Assembly (NCBI GenBank): GCA_905250025.1
Contig: CAJNOJ010000160.1
Location: 1-64,000 of the forward strand
Reading direction: 5' to 3'
Origin: Adineta ricciae
Taxonomy: Eukaryota; Rotifera; Eurotatoria; Adinetida; Adinetidae
DNA: 64,000 bases
Shown here: positions 62,174 to 64,000 of the stretch, piece after piece
Layout of the letters: every line of letters starts with the position of its first letter
Numbering within the stretch: the stretch's first letter is position 1
The notes under the pieces: model-generated
The model's input: the letters and a program-made list of their open reading frames with translations, nothing else
The model's database searches: none
Told to the model about the DNA's origin: nothing
Made by a program: the position numbers and the translations under genes

Positions 62174-62906
62174 AATTGGGAAGAGCGAGACAAGGACAAC
62201 TTTCTGATTATTCTCTCTGTGTGTTCAATTCATTTTCTTTTAGTTTGACTCAAACAAAAAGTCGACTCTTCTTGTTGTGAGCGTTTGGTCAGATCAAAAA
62301 TACATTTTTTTTTCTTCTTCTTCACTTCGTTCTTTTGCTTTGTAAAAATAAGAGAAAGCTAGAATACTGACAAATAAATTCATCTTTCGTTTTCGATTTT
62401 TTTTGTTTGAATCAAAGAACAGCATGTCTCATCATTTCATCTTTACTAAATAAAATTAACTTTCTTCTTTTCTTCATCTACAATATCACACGAGCGGCGT
62501 CTTCTTCCTTGATCTACATTTGTCTATCGAGAAGATAAGGAACTGAATGTGTATGTGTGTGTGTGTGTATATGTTTATGTGATGCCTATCTGTCATGATT
62601 AGTACTGAAATGTGCACGCACATTGTGATGTGTTTATGTATATCGATATCATTGTGTGAGTACAAAATAGACTAGAATCAATTAGTTGGCAAGAAATCAA
62701 CGTTCGATACTAATTGAAGTTTGATTATTTTTCTGTTTGATAAATAAACAATTGAAAAAATATCAAAGATGTGATTAGGAAGGAGTTCATCGAAAATAGA
62801 ATGTTTATTCTTCTGCCGTCGAAAGCAAGAGCATGTCATTTTTCTTCTAATTTTTATTAACGAAAAGAGCATTTAAAAAAACATTGGAAAAAGACAACTG
62901 TATTTA
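62174..62906. other. convergent intergenic region
   Basis: T-box 3' UTR with AATAAA at 62373-62378 and 62449-62454, a GT microsatellite near 62551-62570, and the 3' UTR of the minus-strand LRR gene (TTTATT at 62853-62858, AATAAA on its strand). Confidence 0.55.
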
Positions 62907-64000
62907 TCACACACTAAGTTCAGCGATTGAAACGAGACACTTCGCTCGTTTATTCATTTCATTAACGAACATATTATAAGGCATAATTGTTTCAATTAAA
63001 TAATTCTGTTCGTGATTTCCCACAAAACGATTGAGAGAGTATTCGATGGGTGACGCGATCTTCCATGAACGTAAACATGGATAGTGTTCGCCAATAAAGG
63101 TGGCAGCTGCTAACTGTGTTGTCAGTGAATTTGGTCCGCGAACGCTTAAACATTTCAATGTTGACAAACGTTGACAACAAGCGATGAGCTCGAGATAGTC
63201 ATTCGATGAGAATCGATTGTAATCGAGATCTAAGACGACAAGACGTGTTTGTTTCATCAGGACGATTAGTAGTGTACGCATGAAGCGGTTTAAACGATTC
63301 GTGCCTAGATCCATATGTAGAAATTGATGGCGAGTACTTAGTTGACTTAAACTGAGCAGGTCATTTTCACAAAGAGAACAGAAATCTAAATTTAGAATTT
63401 CCAATGATTGTTCAATGGAACTTAATATCCGTTCAAGTCGGTCAGTTAATGGCGAGCCACTCAACGAGAGGTTCTTTAGATACTTTAGTTGGGACAAGAC
63501 GTGACAGAATTGATCTAAATCGTCGTGATTCAGACGAAAGTCGATGAAATTGCAAGACAGATCCAAAGTATGCAATTGCGTTAGACTAGGTAAACGGGGA
63601 AGAAAGTACTTGAAATTTTGTCGTGTTAATACATTATAAGGCACGCGGAGTGTATGGACAAACTACAAGGAAGAAGAGACAAGTTTTTCTATGGCGAAGT
63701 GTGCAGAGTTTTACTCGTTTATCAACGTGATCGAGGAAACTGCTCACGAGAGCTAAACCGATGCATCGCATATCGATTGTACAGATTTGTAGTTGAATAT
63801 TTGGAGTCGAAGAACGAAGTGCTGAGAGGAGCTCAACATAAGTTCGATAGTCTTGAATGATGCAATCGAATCGAATTATAATCTGATCGGTCGGATACGA
63901 ACTCGATTTCGTAAGATCTTCAGTCGAACGAGCTAAATTACAATCGGTAAACGTTCTTTTCCCGCGTTTTAACAAGTCTCATTCGTACCTGTATTCGTAG
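62907..64000 (-). CDS. leucine-rich repeat protein, cut by the right edge
   Basis: Three exons on the minus strand: 63989-64000 (partial), 63715-63932 and 62907-63662, joined by 56- and 52-nt introns in phase. At least six LRR units are visible in the last exon: LHTLDLSCNFIDF, LKYLKNLSLSGSPL, LEILNLDFCSL, HMDLGTNRLN, LVVLDLDYNRFSS and LKCLSVRGPN. The upstream exon (YRTYVELLSALRSSTPNIQLQ) looks like a further LRR or an F-box/FBXL-type lead-in. The spacing of about 24-28 residues fits intracellular LRRs of the ribonuclease-inhibitor or cysteine-containing type. No signal peptide or TM segment is seen. The N-terminal part lies beyond the window, so the subfamily is open. Confidence 0.75.

Noticed and set aside
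63634-63975. 113-codon minus-strand frame as a separate gene start
   Set aside because: An intron 63933-63988 with good sites explains the boundary; it is an internal part of the LRR gene.

Overview
The window reads as nuclear DNA of a small-genome invertebrate animal, most probably a bdelloid-rotifer-like lineage (inference). Genes are split by many very short GT-AG introns, mostly 45-60 nt with a TTTAG/CAG acceptor. Intergenic DNA is AT-rich and full of simple repeats. The protein set is metazoan: a GluN1-type NMDA receptor subunit, an aminergic GPCR, Tbx1/10-type T-box, claudin-like, SORBS, KIF21-type kinesin, CNOT4, USP30-like, SPATS2-like, DRAK-like and PPP1R16-like genes. I saw no transposon, CRISPR, rRNA or tRNA gene that I could support. 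For most genes I rebuilt the exon chain by hand; where I give a protein length, every splice phase matches and the total is a whole number of codons.

Left part (1-19 kb): a poly-Q/proline-rich gene (+), a secreted Q-rich protein (-), an aminergic GPCR (-), then a 4 kb gene-free stretch. An alpha-tubulin (-) and a KIF21-like kinesin without WD40 repeats (-) follow, lying 3' to 5' with about 0.4 kb between them.

Middle (19-38 kb): CNOT4 (+) shares a roughly 0.5 kb divergent promoter with the kinesin. A USP30-like protein (-) has Ser in place of its catalytic Cys. It is followed by SPATS2-like (+), a DRAK-type kinase (+), a 100-aa orphan (+), a PPP1R16/TIMAP-like prenylated ankyrin protein (+) and a calmodulin-like protein (-).

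Right part (39-64 kb): a complete 17-exon GluN1 gene (+), a small protein with RVxF motifs (+), and a SORBS/CAP region spread over 46.3-55.5 kb (+). The SORBS region has a SoHo unit, a 1008-codon single exon and a triple-SH3 unit that may be one gene. Then come a second small RVxF protein (+), a claudin-like four-TM protein (+), a T-box gene whose exon chain starts at the only ambiguous base of the window (+), and an LRR protein cut by the right edge (-).

Themes: three proteins may dock protein phosphatase 1 (PPP1R16-like and the two RVRF proteins). Several genes concern cytoskeleton and adhesion (tubulin, kinesin, SORBS, claudin) and two concern neural signalling (GluN1, GPCR). There is no operon-like clustering that proves joint function.
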